Notes: generated by a model from the sequence alone, not told the origin. Positions 27,912 through 37,972 are shown, numbered from the stretch's first letter. The stretch is 64,000 nucleotides of DNA from Spirirestis rafaelensis WJT71-NPBG6 (GCA_019359015.1 JAHHID010000022.1:26356-90355); one strand, 5' to 3'. Numbers and translations: made by a program.

Positions 27912-28934
27912 ATGAAAAACGAAAATTTAAATAAGAAAAAGGGTAAATCTCTCCCCCCGAAGCTGATTATTAAGCTGGGAAAGTTTGTCTGGACGACTCT
28001 TTGGCATATGATGATGTCGAAACTCGCACCGCGCAATCAGTCGGGAGAGTATATTCGTCCTACCAGCCAGTTTAGAAGTTTTGTTGGGAAAGAAGAAGAA
28101 AATCCTTATCAATCAGCAACAGGACGCTATCATCTTTATGTTGGCATGAGTTGTCCTTGGGCGCATCGAACTTTGGTAGTGCGATCGCTTAAGGGACTTG
28201 AAGAGGTAATATCAGTATCTATCGTCTTTCCTTCACCAATCGAAGGTGGTTGGGTGTTTAACGAAGAAGAACAAAATTGTCGCACCCTTGCTCAATTGTA
28301 TGAGCTAGCTGCACCAAATTACACCGGACGCTCTACAGTTCCAGTGTTGTGGGACAAAGAAACGAAAACTATCGTTAACAATGAGAGTGCAGAGATTATT
28401 GTCATGCTCAACTCTGAATTTAACGACTTTGCCAAAAATCCCACACTAAATCTTTACCCAGAGGAATTAAAAGAAAAAATTGACTGGTGGAATGAGAAGA
28501 TTTATCACTCAGTTAATAACGGCGTGTATCGTTGCGGTTTTGCCCAAACTCAAGAAGCTTATAATCAAGTTTGTGATGAACTGTTCGCCACTTTAGATGA
28601 AATTGACGCAGCACTTTCAACAAATCGATATCTTTGCGGTGATAATGTCACATTAGCGGATGTTCGTTTATTTACAACATTATTCCGCTTTGATAGTGCG
28701 TATTACGGTTTGTTTAAGTGTAACCGCCGACGAATTCAAGATTATCATAATTTGGGGGCTTACCTACGTGATATGTATCAGCTTCCACGTGTGGCTGACA
28801 CCTGCGACGTGGAAAGTGTGAAGCAAGACTATTATGGCAACCTTTTTCCGCTCAATCCTGGTAGTATCATTCCTGCTGGTCCTGATATGTCGTCTCTCTT
28901 GGAACCACACAATCGCAGTGCTGTTGGTAAATAA
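27912..28934 (+). CDS. Glutathionyl-hydroquinone reductase (Xi-class GST)
   Basis: Protein of 340 aa. The thioredoxin-fold N-terminal part carries the Xi-class motif SCPWAHRT with catalytic Cys81. Then VPVLWDKETKTIVNNESAEI gives the glutathione-binding cis-proline and ESAEI segments, and a C-terminal helical GST domain follows (CGDNVTLADVRLFTT). Enzymes of this ECM4/YqjG group reduce glutathionyl-hydroquinones and related conjugates. Length fits the family. Cytoplasmic; it stands alone after the hsp20 gene. Confidence 0.9.
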   Translation: MKNENLNKKKGKSLPPKLIIKLGKFVWTTLWHMMMSKLAPRNQSGEYIRPTSQFRSFVGKEEENPYQSATGRYHLYVGMSCPWAHRTLVVRSLKGLEEVISVSIVFPSPIEGGWVFNEEEQNCRTLAQLYELAAPNYTGRSTVPVLWDKETKTIVNNESAEIIVMLNSEFNDFAKNPTLNLYPEELKEKIDWWNEKIYHSVNNGVYRCGFAQTQEAYNQVCDELFATLDEIDAALSTNRYLCGDNVTLADVRLFTTLFRFDSAYYGLFKCNRRRIQDYHNLGAYLRDMYQLPRVADTCDVESVKQDYYGNLFPLNPGSIIPAGPDMSSLLEPHNRSAVGK

Positions 28935-29365
28935 GCAGACTTATAGGATGAAACACAAAACTGTATTACTTAAGAGACTTTAGTCTGTGAGCTGATCTCA
29001 ACTGTATTAAGGAGTTTCTCTCCAGAGCCTACATTTGTTTGTTTGAGTTCTCGAAATTGACCTTTCTAGCCAAAAGGTGACGGTACTGTGCTGTACGTAT
29101 TGTATGAGGTACTAAGCGGCACAGTTCAGTTGAAACAAACGAAAATGTGGCAATTAGTAGAGTGGCTGCAATCATACAAAAAGTTGTCCTGGAAAGTGCT
29201 GTTAGCAACTGTCAGATGCATTGATTGCAGCCTAGATGCCGCATTACTGAAGTAGTACTAGGTATGTAAAAATAAGTAACAATTCTCACAAAATACGTAC
29301 TTTTACTCAAAGAAGCAGATTAAATGAATATAATAAAAATTCCTAATTGTTCCCATTAATTTTTC
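28935..29365. other. Intergenic region, no clear gene
   Basis: 431 bp. A 36-codon open frame (29145-29255, starting MWQLVEWLQSYKK) is visible but has no good ribosome-binding site or known relative. The rest is AT-rich leader DNA for the photoreceptor-like gene. Confidence 0.5.
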
Positions 29366-30724
29366 ATGGATACAATCAAAAAACAAGAATTGCCAGTAAG
29401 TCTAGAGGTAAAAAAATTCGGACATCGCATTAAAAACTCTATTCGTCAAAGACAAGAGTTGCCTGAAATTTTAACAGCAGTAGTAAGAGAAATACATTCG
29501 TTTTTGCAAAGTGATAGAGTTAAAATTTACAAATTTTTTCCGGATGGTAGTGGTCAGGTCATTGCTGAATCTATAAAAGATAATCGCTTGCCGTCGCTGT
29601 TGGGGCTAAATTTTCCTGCGGATGATATTCCGCTCCATGCCCGTGAACTGTTTATCAAGTCACGGGTGCGTTCGGTTGTCAATGTTGATACTCAACAGAT
29701 TGGTCAAGGTTCCGTCTCTGAGTTGGAAACAGGTGACACTATATCTGAGGATATTCGTTACCGCCCTGTCGATCCCTGCCATGTAGAATATTTGACTGCA
29801 ATGGGTGTGCAGTCTTCCGTGGTAGTACCTATTTTGCATCACAACAATCTCTGGGCGTTGCTTGTGTCTCACAACTCTGAGCCACGTTCTATTAAAGAAC
29901 ATGAATTGGAAGCGATGCAGATAGTAGTAAATGAGCTTTCAATGGCGATTGTCCGGGATGGTTTCATCGCCCAAGCACGTGAAAAAGCCATAAGAGAAGA
30001 TATTATCAATAGGATCAGCACTTTACTACATTCACTGCCTACCATCGAGTTACAGCAAGCTTTAGAAGAAACAGTCGCTGTGTTTGATGGTTCTGGTGGC
30101 AGACTTTACATGAGAGATAATGTTTATACTTATGGAACCCAACCAGTGATGCCAGAGACGGCAAAATATCTACTTATGGAGCAATATTCCGTCTGGCAGG
30201 AACACTATAAGTCTAGTGAGTATCAGGTATGGGCAATTTCAGACCTCTATAAAATTCCGGAGTTGCGAAATCTACAAGTGGCTTTCCGACCAACCAGTAT
30301 TCGCAGTATATTGCTCGTGCCACTCCATTATCGTCAGGAATTGTTGGGATACTTAAGTATTTTCCGGCAGGTGAAAGCGAATTTAGTTATACCGCTAGCG
30401 AAAAATAACGAGCTGTGGGGCTTGCTGTGCATTCACCAGTGTGAAGAAACTCGCAGTTGGAAAACCTCTGAAATTGTATTTGCCACGCAGGTGGGGACTC
30501 TACTGAGCTTGGCAAGCCAAAACGCGGACTTATTTGCTCAAATACAGGCGCAGGCGATTGATTTGCGAGTCTTGGCAGCACAAAAGCAGATATTATTTGA
30601 AACTCTTACCAAATTAGGACAATCCGTTAATTCTCAACACAATCTTGGAAATTATGTTGAGGGAAGTCTGAGGCTGGAAAAAAATGGGGGAGATTATTAC
30701 GGTAGTTACCACGTTAATCCTTAA
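29366..30724 (+). CDS. PAS-less phytochrome-like protein without output domain
   Basis: Protein of 452 aa. Residues 30-195 form a phytochrome-type GAF: FPADDIP (83-89, the PASDIP-like motif with its conserved Asp87) and PCHVEYLTAMGV with Cys138-His139 in the bilin-attachment position. No PAS domain precedes it, as in the Cph2/knotless group. Residues 205-335 resemble the following PHY/GAF-like domain. At residue 336 the text switches abruptly to VKANLVIPLAKNNELWGLLC, the second half of another GAF, whose first half is missing. The protein ends after a short helix with no kinase, GGDEF or other output. It is probably a degraded or repurposed remnant of a larger photoreceptor kinase. Chromophore binding is inference. 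Confidence 0.8.
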   Translation: MDTIKKQELPVSLEVKKFGHRIKNSIRQRQELPEILTAVVREIHSFLQSDRVKIYKFFPDGSGQVIAESIKDNRLPSLLGLNFPADDIPLHARELFIKSRVRSVVNVDTQQIGQGSVSELETGDTISEDIRYRPVDPCHVEYLTAMGVQSSVVVPILHHNNLWALLVSHNSEPRSIKEHELEAMQIVVNELSMAIVRDGFIAQAREKAIREDIINRISTLLHSLPTIELQQALEETVAVFDGSGGRLYMRDNVYTYGTQPVMPETAKYLLMEQYSVWQEHYKSSEYQVWAISDLYKIPELRNLQVAFRPTSIRSILLVPLHYRQELLGYLSIFRQVKANLVIPLAKNNELWGLLCIHQCEETRSWKTSEIVFATQVGTLLSLASQNADLFAQIQAQAIDLRVLAAQKQILFETLTKLGQSVNSQHNLGNYVEGSLRLEKNGGDYYGSYHVNP

Positions 30725-30764
30725 CCTAAACCAAATGTACTGCCTGTCCCCTATCTGCCATAAA

Positions 30765-31871
30765 CTACCGTAATGAGCGAAAGATAACACGCCCTAAAGA
30801 GTCTTCTTGGTTAATTCGCGCGTATACCCGCAGACAGCTTAACACTTCTCCGGGTATACCGCCGCAATCTAGTTGTAAGTCATCTTTGGAAAAAGCACAT
30901 ATATCAGCGTACAGTCCGGATAATTGACGAATTCGCACGTCATAGCCTGCGTTATTTGCTTTATCAGCTACTTTCTTTAGGATGCGCCGCGATTCTTGTT
31001 GTAGTTTCCCCCACCACGAGTAGCGTTCGGCTGGAGGAACGAAGATTAGAGAGTGTATTGCTTCGTCGATATCAATCCAAGCACGCAGAGTTAATAATGG
31101 ATATGCATTTTCTTCAGCTTTTTGGGTACGCTGAAAGCGATCGCTTAAAGCTTCAATATATTGGTTACGCTGTTCTGGTTTTGAATGCAAAGATACAACA
31201 TCAAAGCTAAAAACGCTTTTTAAAGCATGATGCAAATCTGGCTCAATGTCGATAAGTTTTATCAGCAAAATCAGCATACATGCAAGTAAATGCATATCAG
31301 CGGATTCTTCTCCATGAGTAATTTTATAATTTAAAAGTTCTTTTTGAGACAACTCCAAGCCCTTGGCATTGACACTACCGCTGAGTCCTGGGTAAATGAT
31401 TTCATCGCGGATGAAGGGAAGTTGATATAAATTTGAATTATCTTCGGTTGCACCAGCGTCTTGAGCAAGATTTAAAGCATGTTGACGCCAATATGTAGCT
31501 ACATCCTCTGGAATTCGTAGCAGCTTTCGTTGAATTTCGTTCCACAAATCTGAGTCAGTCTGGCTTTGAAGCGGCGAATTTCCTAAATATAAAGATAGCT
31601 CTTTGTCAGAATCAAATTCTTCCCGCAAACGTGTAAGTTTTAATTCACTTGTCGGCGTTATAATCTTGGTATTATCTAAAGCCGCGACGGTTGAAGGTTG
31701 TAAAAGATGACAAAGTTCTTGCAGCACTTCGTCGCATATTTTCGCTCCTGGATCGTGAGATAATTCTCCTTGAGCTTTTTTAAGAGAAGCTTCTAGCCCG
31801 TACAAGCTAAACCGCAATAACTGGGCTAATTCTGAGTTTTCTACTTCTAATAGTCGGCGTAAGTGCTGCAT
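30765..31871 (-). CDS. Uncharacterised protein, third gene of the Hsp70-like/GTPase operon
   Basis: Protein of 368 aa with an ATG start at 31871. It is mostly helical by composition, with no signal peptide, membrane segment or motif that I recognise. Conspicuous stretches are SWWGKLQQESRRILKKVADK and a C-terminal QLDCGGIPGEVLSCLRVYAR. It follows the Hsp70-like gene (165 bp of repeat-containing spacer) and the dynamin-like GTPase gene, all in the same direction, which suggests one operon. A role as adaptor or effector of that pair is inference. Confidence 0.65.
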   Translation of the reverse strand: MQHLRRLLEVENSELAQLLRFSLYGLEASLKKAQGELSHDPGAKICDEVLQELCHLLQPSTVAALDNTKIITPTSELKLTRLREEFDSDKELSLYLGNSPLQSQTDSDLWNEIQRKLLRIPEDVATYWRQHALNLAQDAGATEDNSNLYQLPFIRDEIIYPGLSGSVNAKGLELSQKELLNYKITHGEESADMHLLACMLILLIKLIDIEPDLHHALKSVFSFDVVSLHSKPEQRNQYIEALSDRFQRTQKAEENAYPLLTLRAWIDIDEAIHSLIFVPPAERYSWWGKLQQESRRILKKVADKANNAGYDVRIRQLSGLYADICAFSKDDLQLDCGGIPGEVLSCLRVYARINQEDSLGRVIFRSLR

Positions 31872-32036
31872 AATAAGTTAGAGTTACGAGTTAGGAATTA
31901 AAAAGTTAGAAAGGAGTGCATCAATAAATTTTTCTCACGCAGAGACGCAGAGACACAGAGGATAAAACTTATGATTTTCGTAACTTAAACATTCATAATT
32001 ATTAACTCCTAACTTATAACTCCTAACTCGTGACTA
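31872..32036. repeat. Short repeats between operon genes
   Basis: GAGTTAGGA-type units (31875-31905) and the inverse CCTAACTCCTAACT-like units (32005-32035) flank a CACGCAGAGACGCAGAGACA segment. The flanks could pair as a hairpin. Confidence 0.65.
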
Positions 32037-35000
32037 TTAATGAATGCCGCAAAATGGATCGCGTTCTTTATCAACTTCGTTAGGTTGTAATTCTAGTTCA
32101 GCGCGAAAAACACATCCTTCTTGTTTGAGGCATTCTTCATTTGCCGATGTCCAGTAAGGTACTTCGCCGGCGTGCATCCGGAGAATGCCTTTGTCATCAA
32201 GTGTGACATGATATTGACAAGGATAATCTGTTGTTATTTCTGGTTTGCTGAGTGCGCCAATTCTGATCCATTTTTTGGTATTTGTTTGGGCATCTGTTTG
32301 ATAAATATAGAAAGTGTGCTGACCAGTTTGGGGAAAGGGAGGTAGGGGTTTACTGATTAAGCCGGTTCCTGTTTCTTGTAGGCGATCGCGTACGTAACGA
32401 AAATCTTTGATAGATTTACTATCATTGCTTTCGGCTACAAAAACCAAATGATAAGCATTTGGTTGATCGACTGTTGCTGACTCGATAACGTTGACAGCAA
32501 TATCACCATTATTAAGCTTTTGATTAGGACGTTCGATGGCAATATTCCAATTCAATTTACCATCAGAAAATAACTTTGAACTTTCGGCAGCGGGGAAATG
32601 CGCTAATATTGCTATTCCCACATCAATACCAGGAACATCAATTAAATAATGGGGGTTTCCTCGACAAAGTAACACACTAAACTGTAGTGTTTGGTCAATT
32701 TCAAATTGGACTTTGATTTTTTTGAGAAATTCTGCTTCTTCTATCTTCAATCTCTCCATCAAAGTTTTGCCATCAAAGCTACCCCAAAGCCGCAAATCTC
32801 CATCTTCATAATCCTGACGATAGATGATGTTGCTTAATTGTATACCTTGCCAATTAGTACGAACTTTCGCTACAGATTCGCCATCAGCTAGTTGATAAAG
32901 TTCTTGTCCAGCTTGAAAGATTGGTAGCAATTCGTTGCTTTGAGTTTTCCGCTTAAAGTTGCAGGGCAAATAATAAAATAAATTTTTGACATCTATTTCT
33001 AGCTGGTTTGCTCCTTTACGTAGCAATCCTTTAGATTCTTCTGGATCAAATCTGAGCCTTCGCAGTTTTTCAGCGTAGCAAGCACCGGCAGAAGTAGCTA
33101 ATTTGGTAAACTCTAAAACAAAAGTAATTCGCTCTGGATTCCACACGAAATACTGTGATTTACTAAATTCCTGATAAATCTCTTGTTGTACTAAATTGAG
33201 GTTGCAAGTTTTCCCAGATAAAATTAACCAATCAACTTTTTTTCCGCTACTTAGCAAGCGACTTTCCATCAGTCCTTTGGCAATACCAATCGCTTCTTTA
33301 ATTGCTGTCGTTGCGGTTCTTTCAAATTGTTGGCTATCTAAGGTGACGTTAATATTATGAGCATTTTGGATATTGAATTTAATACTACTTTGAGTTAGCA
33401 ATTCCGAAATTTGTTGCTCGGAAATAGTGAAGGTTAAAGTAGAACCGTCTACTGGCGATTTTTGTCCTAATTTGAGTTTGGCAGCTTCTGCATGTTCCCA
33501 AAGCGCGTAAAATGTCTGTAGACGTTGGGGTGCTTGTTGCCAACGAGTAGGTAACACTTTTTCGGCAGTATCTAAAGCATCTTTGTAAGCTGCGTCACCT
33601 TCGGGATTTTCTTTGTCTACGCATTTTAAAAGGCTGCCACTTTTAAATTTTCCTTGTTCTAAAAAGCGCTCATTTAATTCAGAGTTTATTAAATCTTCTA
33701 ATTTGTCGCTTTCTAAAGCACCGATTGTAATTGCTGTTAACAAAGAATCAGCGATCGCTACTTTTAAAAGGCGAAACATTCGTAGTGTAATTAACTCTCC
33801 ACCTAGCTGCAAATGTCCAGATGAGCCTAACAGCTTGGGAGTAAGTCTATAGTAGCGTCCCCCAAGCCCTCTATCTTCATTATCGGCAAAAAATGGCGTT
33901 TTATCTTCTAAAGTTAATTCAATTAAAGCTAAGTCAGTTGTACCTCCACCAATATCTAAAACAAGCACATTTTGCGACCATTTATTTTTTTCTTGATGGC
34001 AACGAGTTTTGAAAGATTCAATTCCAATATTCAAGTTACCGCCAAACTCTCGCCACAAAAAGAATATTGCTACAGAAACAGCTTCATCATAAGCTGTTTG
34101 CACATCATCAATACCAAGTTGTTCCACAAGTTCTTTAATTTCCTTGCGAATAACTGGTGGGGCAACAGTTGGATAAGTAACAACCGCTGTAAGTAAATCA
34201 CCTTCAGAAAATTTCCGTCGTGCGCGTTGGCGATAATCTTCAGTTAATTCGACAAGATGTGCCCAAGCTGCTTGAATTAATTGGTTAACACTAATTGTAG
34301 TTTCTTCGCCTTCTAAAATAACAGGAAAAGACCGCTCTTGACCGAAATATCTTTTAGGTGAGTGGTGAAACTTGCTAATAATTTCCTTTAAAGAACCGCT
34401 TGTTCCTTGGGCGATCGCCTTTTTTCTGTTGTCTCTCGCTTCTCTACCCATGTTCAGTTTTAAAGCAGTCAAACTATAAATTTCCAACTCGCTAGGAATT
34501 TCTGTATCTCGACGGTCAATATCTAATACTACCGGGATGAGATTTTGCGATTCTAAGGTAGGAACGCGGAAGACTTCATGATAGATTTGGTAAATTTTTT
34601 TGCTGACGGCACGACGAAAGCGATCGCTAGTTCCTAAACATAATTCAATTTGGCGAATTGCTTCTAAAAATCGCTCTTTGTTATCACTTTCAAAAACTTC
34701 GCCTAACTGACTTGGTTCTATTTCCAGATTTTTGCTAATTTCCGCGATGAACTTATCCCAATCACTTGCGCTGATATCTGGTAAAGCAATTGCAGCGGGA
34801 GAACTCAACCATTGCCCCAAGCGATCGCGCAAACGTAACTCTTGTTCTCTCGGCAAAATTTCGGCGATAGGAACTTCAATCGGATCGAAAAGTGTGACTG
34901 TAGAATTTGATGTGCCAAAATCTACTGCGAACCAGCCAGGAAATCTTTTTTTTGGTTTCTCAGTTTTGTTGTTAAGTTGTTCAAAATTCATTGTTAATAA

Positions 35001-35048
35001 TTCGGTAAATTCTTTGACGCTATTATTGTTAGGTTGAAAAGGGTTCAT
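32037..35048 (-). CDS. Hsp70-like ATPase (SrfB-like), large
   Basis: Protein of 1003 aa from the ATG at 35048; a longer reading from a GTG at 35123 runs through repeat DNA. The actin/Hsp70 ATPase signatures are present: phosphate-1 VDFGTSNSTVTLFD (Asp43), phosphate-2 VLDIGGGTTDLALIEL (Asp365) and an adenosine-type DWLILSGKTCNLNL around residues 605-620. Long insertions separate them. After the ATPase there is a beta-rich C-terminal region of over 300 residues with no DnaK substrate-binding domain or EEVD-type tail. This layout resembles the SrfB family, known mostly from proteobacteria. It lies between a dynamin-like GTPase gene and an unknown gene. It probably acts as a nucleotide-driven switch or chaperone; partner unknown. 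Confidence 0.8.
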   Translation of the reverse strand: MNPFQPNNNSVKEFTELLTMNFEQLNNKTEKPKKRFPGWFAVDFGTSNSTVTLFDPIEVPIAEILPREQELRLRDRLGQWLSSPAAIALPDISASDWDKFIAEISKNLEIEPSQLGEVFESDNKERFLEAIRQIELCLGTSDRFRRAVSKKIYQIYHEVFRVPTLESQNLIPVVLDIDRRDTEIPSELEIYSLTALKLNMGREARDNRKKAIAQGTSGSLKEIISKFHHSPKRYFGQERSFPVILEGEETTISVNQLIQAAWAHLVELTEDYRQRARRKFSEGDLLTAVVTYPTVAPPVIRKEIKELVEQLGIDDVQTAYDEAVSVAIFFLWREFGGNLNIGIESFKTRCHQEKNKWSQNVLVLDIGGGTTDLALIELTLEDKTPFFADNEDRGLGGRYYRLTPKLLGSSGHLQLGGELITLRMFRLLKVAIADSLLTAITIGALESDKLEDLINSELNERFLEQGKFKSGSLLKCVDKENPEGDAAYKDALDTAEKVLPTRWQQAPQRLQTFYALWEHAEAAKLKLGQKSPVDGSTLTFTISEQQISELLTQSSIKFNIQNAHNINVTLDSQQFERTATTAIKEAIGIAKGLMESRLLSSGKKVDWLILSGKTCNLNLVQQEIYQEFSKSQYFVWNPERITFVLEFTKLATSAGACYAEKLRRLRFDPEESKGLLRKGANQLEIDVKNLFYYLPCNFKRKTQSNELLPIFQAGQELYQLADGESVAKVRTNWQGIQLSNIIYRQDYEDGDLRLWGSFDGKTLMERLKIEEAEFLKKIKVQFEIDQTLQFSVLLCRGNPHYLIDVPGIDVGIAILAHFPAAESSKLFSDGKLNWNIAIERPNQKLNNGDIAVNVIESATVDQPNAYHLVFVAESNDSKSIKDFRYVRDRLQETGTGLISKPLPPFPQTGQHTFYIYQTDAQTNTKKWIRIGALSKPEITTDYPCQYHVTLDDKGILRMHAGEVPYWTSANEECLKQEGCVFRAELELQPNEVDKERDPFCGIH

Positions 35049-35059
35049 GTTTGTAGGGA

Positions 35060-35232
35060 TGGAATTAGGAGAAACGAACCGCGTTCGGCTTTGCCGTTGC
35101 CGCAGGCTAGACACGAAGGACACGAAGCAAAGAGAAAAAGAGTAATATATAATTTATCTAGCTCTCTTTTCTTTTTTTCCTTCGCGTTCTTCGCGTCTTC
35201 TCTTCGAGAGGCTTCGCCAAGGTGGTTCGTTA
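35060..35232. repeat. Repeat-rich spacer between GTPase and Hsp70-like genes
   Basis: Contains CGAACCGCGTTCGGCTTTGC followed by GTTGCCGCAGG near 35075-35105, a CACGAAGGACACGAAGC tandem, and CCTTCGCGTTCTTCGCGTC at 35180-35200. The last is roughly the complement of the tandem, so a hairpin is possible. Confidence 0.6.
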
Positions 35233-35251
35233 AAAAATTATTTTTCACCAA

Positions 35252-37807
35252 TTAAATCGAATCGCTTTTAGAATTAGCAATATCTGAAAGAATCTGCAAC
35301 CAAGTAGGAATTTCTGCATTGATTTGCGATTCTTCGGTGGCAATATATCTTAATAAGGCTTCCTTTTTAGAAATATTTTGCAGACAAGGAACAATCTGAT
35401 CCAAAATTCCTTCGAGTTCGGCATTAACTTGCTGATTCACTTCACTTACATACTGCACAAGATGTAGACTAGCACTAGCTGTAATTTCATCTCGCAGTCG
35501 CAGTACTAAAAGTTGATGGTTGGCAGTTCTAGGGTTATTTTGGCTTCTTTCTGGCGCCCAATCAAAGATTTGTCCGATGTTGTGTTTATCGTCTTGACGC
35601 GCTAGGGGAAACATGTTAGCCGGGACGCTGCTTTTATCTTTGCTACTGACTTCGGAAATTATAGCTTCTTGCCATTGGTTGGGATCGCATCCTAAAAGCA
35701 GTTTGTAAAATAAATCTGCATCTTCATCACCAAATTTTTCTTGAATCTCTTGTTCTTGTTCGGGATGGAGAATTTCTCGCAGGCGATCGCGTTCTTTGGC
35801 TATCTGATTTGATAACTTACTTAATAAGTCTACAACGGCTTGACGAATGCGATCGCGTGCAAAATCTTCTAGTTCTTGAATTGTCTTTTCAAATGCTGGA
35901 TAAAAATCATCGCTTTTAGTGGGTAGAGAACTATTAATTTTATTTCCTCTATCAAATAACTTACCAGCAGCACCTTTAGATTCTGTTAGGGATATCATCC
36001 CATTATTTGCTTTGTTGAAAAGCAAAGTCCACTGACTCCAATTAAGAATTCTAAAGGTTAACTCATCTTTGACTACATCACTAACTGTAACGCCTCGTTT
36101 GTCTTTGAGTGGTTCTTTACCTAATTCTTTTTGGAATTTTCTGTATGTTTTATCTAAAGTTTCAACGGCAAAGCGTAAGTCAAGAAAAGATTGACTGTCT
36201 GCCATTGGTATGCCTTGCTCCTGAATTTCTTCTAATATCTTTTTCAGGTTATCTTCTTGTTGATGCAAAGCGTTAGCAGCTCGACGCGTGTCTTCATAAA
36301 GTTGCTTGAAACCGTGAGTAGCTACGTGGGTTTGAATCAATTCTCGCAGTTTTGCAATACTCCCATCTTGAGCAAAGTAACTCAATTGTCTGCCTAAAGG
36401 ACTGCGTGAATCAGATTCTAACAATCGTTCGCTTAAACGTCCCCATTTTTCTTGCAATCTGTTAGAGCGATCTAAATAATCAGGATAATCTAAGTCAGCT
36501 AAAAACTCTGGTGAACCTGCTTTCACTTTACTAGAACGTTTGGCTAAATCAGCTAATCCTAAGAGTGGCGATAATAGAAGAATTCGTTCTTTTTGGGTGG
36601 TAAATGCTGATGCACCGTCAATAGTTGTTTGCAAAACTTTGAGTTGTTGGCAAACTGTGCTTTCATTTAAAGGATTTTTATCTGTTTTATCGTCAATTAA
36701 ACTATCAAGTTGTCTTTCGCCACCTTCACTTTCTAAAGGTAGTTGATCGAAGCGTCCAACACCCACTAAAATTAAATCCTTAAGGTCTTGTCCTGGGCGT
36801 TGCTGCTGCATCATCGTGAAGATTTTATTAGCGCGATCGCTTCCGGGAGATTTGCCATTTAGCAACACTAAAATTGTCTGCACTTCTGCCAATTCTCGCA
36901 ACGACAAAAATGTATCTCTCACCCCCGAATTAGCAGCACCCAATCCCGGAAAATCTAACAAAATAAATTCTGATGTTCCTTGCGATCCAGAAACATCCCA
37001 AATCTGTTTTGATATTTTTACCTCAATATCTACGCGACGAATCAACGGAAAGCTATTCTGTAATAACTTTGTGGGCAATGTTTGAGGTGCATTTGGTAAT
37101 CGAATATGCGTTGGGGGTAAATCTTCAAACTTAAGAGTCTGAATTGCCATCGGCTGATCGGCTAGCGTCAGCCCATCACGGGCAGTGGTAGCATCAATAT
37201 CGTAGCGTCTACCAGACATAGCCGCACCATATGAGTTATAAGCGCGAACAAACAATACCAACTCTCGCAACAGATAACGCAACTCCAAGTTTTTACTGCT
37301 GTTCCAAAGCTCTTCACACCAGCTTAGGATATCATTCGAGGTTTTCAGCTTTTCTTGGGGTGTGGCAGACAATCCCGCTGCTATTGTTCTTCGATTTGCT
37401 TCCTCTAGCATGAAGCGCAAGCACTCATTCACCTCGTCGTGAGTCAGATACTCGACAGTAAAATTGCCAACCTGCGTAGTTGCAAAGTTTTCTTGCGGTT
37501 TCAGGTGAATGGCGGTAACATTCCCTGTGGTGGGATTCTCACTAATTGGTAAAGCGTCTGCATAACCGATTAAACTGCCTAAAAGCAAAGTTTTTCCACT
37601 GCTGAATTCTCCCATCACGCCGATTTTCACGCTTGATGTAGCAAGTTCTACAGTTTTCTCGGCAGCTTTCCGGAGGTGAATCAGACAGTCATCTAGGCTA
37701 GCTGGAACCCAATCTTCTTGTTTTGAAGGCTGCTGGGGTACTGAGTCTATTTTACGGAGAATGGATTCACCGTACTTTTGAAAACGATCCAGTTTTTCTG
37801 GTTCCAT
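35252..37807 (-). CDS. Dynamin-like large GTPase (SrfC-like)
   Basis: Protein of 851 aa from the ATG at 37807; a GTG five codons upstream is an alternative. The N-terminal GTPase domain has P-loop GEFSSGKT (66-73), switch-I Thr in PTTGNVTAIH (near 93) and switch-II LLDFPGLGA (Asp285). The expected N/TKxD guanine motif is replaced by VGVGRFDQLP, which is atypical. A long helical region with coiled-coil character follows (RRAANALHQQEDNLKKILEE; RIRQAVVDLLSKLSNQIAKE), as in the stalks of dynamin-family proteins. No transmembrane helix is seen. It is the first gene of the operon with the Hsp70-like gene. Bacterial dynamin-like proteins remodel or protect membranes, and some act in defence; the role here is open. 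Confidence 0.82.
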   Translation of the reverse strand: MEPEKLDRFQKYGESILRKIDSVPQQPSKQEDWVPASLDDCLIHLRKAAEKTVELATSSVKIGVMGEFSSGKTLLLGSLIGYADALPISENPTTGNVTAIHLKPQENFATTQVGNFTVEYLTHDEVNECLRFMLEEANRRTIAAGLSATPQEKLKTSNDILSWCEELWNSSKNLELRYLLRELVLFVRAYNSYGAAMSGRRYDIDATTARDGLTLADQPMAIQTLKFEDLPPTHIRLPNAPQTLPTKLLQNSFPLIRRVDIEVKISKQIWDVSGSQGTSEFILLDFPGLGAANSGVRDTFLSLRELAEVQTILVLLNGKSPGSDRANKIFTMMQQQRPGQDLKDLILVGVGRFDQLPLESEGGERQLDSLIDDKTDKNPLNESTVCQQLKVLQTTIDGASAFTTQKERILLLSPLLGLADLAKRSSKVKAGSPEFLADLDYPDYLDRSNRLQEKWGRLSERLLESDSRSPLGRQLSYFAQDGSIAKLRELIQTHVATHGFKQLYEDTRRAANALHQQEDNLKKILEEIQEQGIPMADSQSFLDLRFAVETLDKTYRKFQKELGKEPLKDKRGVTVSDVVKDELTFRILNWSQWTLLFNKANNGMISLTESKGAAGKLFDRGNKINSSLPTKSDDFYPAFEKTIQELEDFARDRIRQAVVDLLSKLSNQIAKERDRLREILHPEQEQEIQEKFGDEDADLFYKLLLGCDPNQWQEAIISEVSSKDKSSVPANMFPLARQDDKHNIGQIFDWAPERSQNNPRTANHQLLVLRLRDEITASASLHLVQYVSEVNQQVNAELEGILDQIVPCLQNISKKEALLRYIATEESQINAEIPTWLQILSDIANSKSDSI

Positions 37808-37972
37808 TGCGTAGTTTTCCACTGACTTAAATTAAACGTAAATTTTCTAACATTGCAATCGCTTATCTGTCGCCAAATTGGTCACAGCTGGTATTTGTAC
37901 CAATCCATTTTATATTTTGCTGTGAACTTTGTTTATCAACCTTGTTAAAACTAACGCTCATATGATCGAATA

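Noticed and set aside
29145..29255. 36-aa ORF upstream of the phytochrome-like gene
   Set aside because: No Shine-Dalgarno sequence or known relative; too short to support without expression data.
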